Shown here in pieces: positions 6,524 to 7,435 of a DNA stretch of 7,435 nt; position 1 is the stretch's first letter, and every line of letters begins with the position of its first letter. This DNA is from Sulfurimonas sp. GTDB taxonomy: Bacteria > Campylobacterota > Campylobacteria > Campylobacterales > Sulfurimonadaceae. The notes under the pieces were generated by a model. That model was not told where the DNA came from. It did not search any database and was given only the letters and a program-made list of their open reading frames with translations. Location: assembly GCA_026987995.1 (NCBI GenBank), contig JALSMC010000273.1:1-7435 (forward strand), read 5' to 3'. Both the position numbers and the translations under genes were made by a program.

Positions 6524-6769
6524 TTACTTTATCAACTCTTCCATATTTATTTCAAGAGCCTTAGCAATTTTGTAAAGTTGTTCTATATTGAAGTGCTTAT
6601 TATTTGCATTGTTTTCACATGCACCAATATAAGCACTATTCTTAAATCCAATAGATAAAGAGAGTTCCATTTGACTCATGCCTTTTTCATTTCTATACTT
6701 CTTTACATTATCTGATATTTTAATATGCAAGTCTTTAATTTCTTGCTCGGTGGCATTTGATAGGAACAA
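6524..6769 (-). CDS. Small XRE-family helix-turn-helix DNA-binding protein
   Basis: This 81-residue protein is almost entirely one HTH_3/Cro-CI domain (about residues 17-78). The core includes KKYRNEKGMSQMELSLSIGF (23-42) as helices 1-2, a recognition region FKNSAYIGACENN (42-54), then the closing IEQLYKIAKALEINMEELI (62-80). It probably acts as a dimeric repressor or regulator in the cytoplasm. The start is TTG at 6769, supported by AGAGAAGAG at 6775-6783 five bases upstream; the only in-frame ATG would lose the first helix. Its stop abuts the integrase stop (TAA directly followed by TTA), so the genes converge with no spacer. It diverges from the outer-membrane protein gene across 106 bases, where it is well placed to control that gene and itself. 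A chromosomal orphan regulator or an antitoxin-like solo protein are alternatives; no toxin is seen beside it. Confidence 0.8.
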   Translation of the reverse strand: MFLSNATEQEIKDLHIKISDNVKKYRNEKGMSQMELSLSIGFKNSAYIGACENNANNKHFNIEQLYKIAKALEINMEELIK

Positions 6770-6774
6770 ATTTA

Positions 6775-6783
6775 CTCTTCTCT
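6775..6783 (-). promoter_or_regulatory. Ribosome binding site that fixes the TTG start of the XRE gene
   Basis: AGAGAAGAG on the minus strand is purine-rich and lies 5 bases before the TTG at 6769. No other in-frame start with a suitable site exists upstream of the HTH domain, so this decides the start. Confidence 0.55.
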
Positions 6784-6814
6784 AATTAAGTTTATCTTTG
6801 CTTAATAATAGTTT

Positions 6815-6824
6815 AATTATAATT
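6815..6824. promoter_or_regulatory. Overlapping divergent -10 boxes in one palindrome
   Basis: AATTATAATT is a perfect 10-base palindrome containing TATAAT on the plus strand (6818-6823) and on the minus strand (6821-6816). The plus-strand box would serve the outer-membrane protein gene (ATG 6876) and the minus-strand box the XRE gene (TTG 6769). Polymerase could not occupy both at once. Neither has a clear -35. A 7-base inverted repeat TAATTAA/TTAATTA (6783-6789 and 6813-6819) flanks part of the region and could be an operator, but it is very AT-rich. Confidence 0.4.
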
Positions 6825-6875
6825 TGTTTTCAAATACTTATGTATATTATATCTATGAGTATCCAAGAGGAATTA

Positions 6876-7424
6876 ATGAATAAAATAATACTTTCGTTAG
6901 TTATGGTTGCTACAGTATCTTCTGCAAGTTGGATAGGTGCTTTAAAGCCCGATAAAGAGGTTGCTAATATTTCTTTATCAGTAGGTCAAGCAACTATAGA
7001 GAGTGAAACAAGCCCTTTATATAGCTTAGACTTTGGAGGAAACTATTATTACGATAACGGTGTTCTGTTGGGTGCTAATATTGGTTTAGGCTATACAAAA
7101 AATTCTAATAGCTTGATAGATAATAAAAATATCTTTGAACTTAACGGTAGGTTCAAACTTGGTTACTCATTTGGTAATATGGAAAAAGGTTTAGCTTTAT
7201 ATGCTTTAACTGATTTTTCATATCTCATGTATAACCGTTTGGACACTCACTCAGAGGATAAAGCAAACTTTGCACAAGGCATTGGCTTTGGTGGTGGTTT
7301 AGAGTATCGTTTTAATAACGATTGGCTCTTAGGTGCTTCATATACAACTACAAAAATGACACCAGACAGCGGTGCTAATTTTGATTATAACAAAGCACTA
7401 TTTGGTGTTGGTTATACATTTTAA
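6876..7424 (+). CDS. Small outer-membrane beta-barrel protein
   Basis: Starting at ATG 6876 the product has 182 residues. AAGAGGA at 6865-6871 is a good ribosome binding site and the protein then begins with a clean Sec signal peptide (MNKIILSLVMVATVSSAS). Longer in-frame starts upstream would only add a hydrophobic tail translated from the promoter region. The mature part alternates polar and aromatic/hydrophobic residues in probable strands, for example LDFGGNYYYDNGVLLGANIG (51-70), FELNGRFKLGYSFG (87-100), LALYALTDFSYLMYN (106-120) and GFGGGLEYRFNNDWLLGASY (137-156). It ends GVGYTF, an aromatic beta-signal used for outer-membrane insertion by the Bam complex. The size fits an 8-strand OMP_b-brl/OmpA-like barrel. 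No ligand or pore function can be inferred. It follows a divergent XRE regulator and may be cargo of the integrase-bearing element. A purine-rich AAAGGAA at 7429-7435 may be the ribosome binding site of a next gene outside the window. Confidence 0.78.
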   Translation: MNKIILSLVMVATVSSASWIGALKPDKEVANISLSVGQATIESETSPLYSLDFGGNYYYDNGVLLGANIGLGYTKNSNSLIDNKNIFELNGRFKLGYSFGNMEKGLALYALTDFSYLMYNRLDTHSEDKANFAQGIGFGGGLEYRFNNDWLLGASYTTTKMTPDSGANFDYNKALFGVGYTF

Positions 7425-7435
7425 ATTTAAAGGAA

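Noticed and set aside
6798..6875. Upstream in-frame start extending the outer-membrane protein by 26 residues
   Set aside because: It would cover the probable promoter and put a second hydrophobic stretch ahead of a normal signal peptide; ATG 6876 has a good ribosome binding site.
6524..7424. Toxin-antitoxin system built on the XRE protein
   Set aside because: No RelE/HigB/HipA-like or other toxin gene lies next to it; the neighbours are an integrase and a membrane barrel.

Overview
The window is typical of a low-GC, respiratory, motile Campylobacterota (Sulfurimonas/Sulfuricurvum-like, broadly related to Campylobacter). Clues are the SorA-SorB sulfite dehydrogenase pair, a chemoreceptor with a dCache_3-type sensor, compact gene spacing, and promoters with an extended -10 (TGC-TATAAT) and no clear -35. 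The genus is inferred from protein style, not proven.

Region 1 (1-4726, all minus strand) looks like ordinary chromosome. Transcription runs right to left: a thiamine-binding-type protein (4397-4726), a HIT-family hydrolase/phosphorylase (3887-4378) and an exported M23 peptidase (2571-3887, GTG start overlapping the HIT stop) form a tight operon. A separate promoter then drives sorA (Tat-exported molybdopterin sulfite oxidase) and sorB (periplasmic monohaem cytochrome c), which together would oxidise sulfite and feed electrons to the respiratory chain. The last gene (903 down to 1) is the N-terminal 301 codons of a methyl-accepting chemotaxis protein cut by the window edge. It has its own promoter, which shares a 13-base core with the sorA promoter.

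Region 2 (about 4740-7435) looks like the edge of an acquired element. The strand switches, base composition becomes more A-rich, and a tyrosine recombinase/integrase (4814-6523) starts just after a pair of TGATACA direct repeats. It abuts, stop codon to stop codon, a small convergent XRE-type DNA-binding protein (6524-6769). This diverges from a small outer-membrane beta-barrel protein (6876-7424), with two -10 boxes sharing one palindrome. The integrase is the most unusual item: its reading frame is intact, but residues at the positions of both catalytic arginines are lysines and the box II histidine is a tyrosine, while the last histidine and the nucleophilic tyrosine remain.

No tRNA, rRNA, CRISPR array, insertion sequence or convincing rho-independent terminator was seen. 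No gene-free stretch exceeds about 110 bases; the gaps are 904-994, 2510-2570, 4727-4813 and 6770-6875. I did not find a complete new multi-gene system; the integrase/XRE/OMP segment is the part most worth following beyond the right edge.
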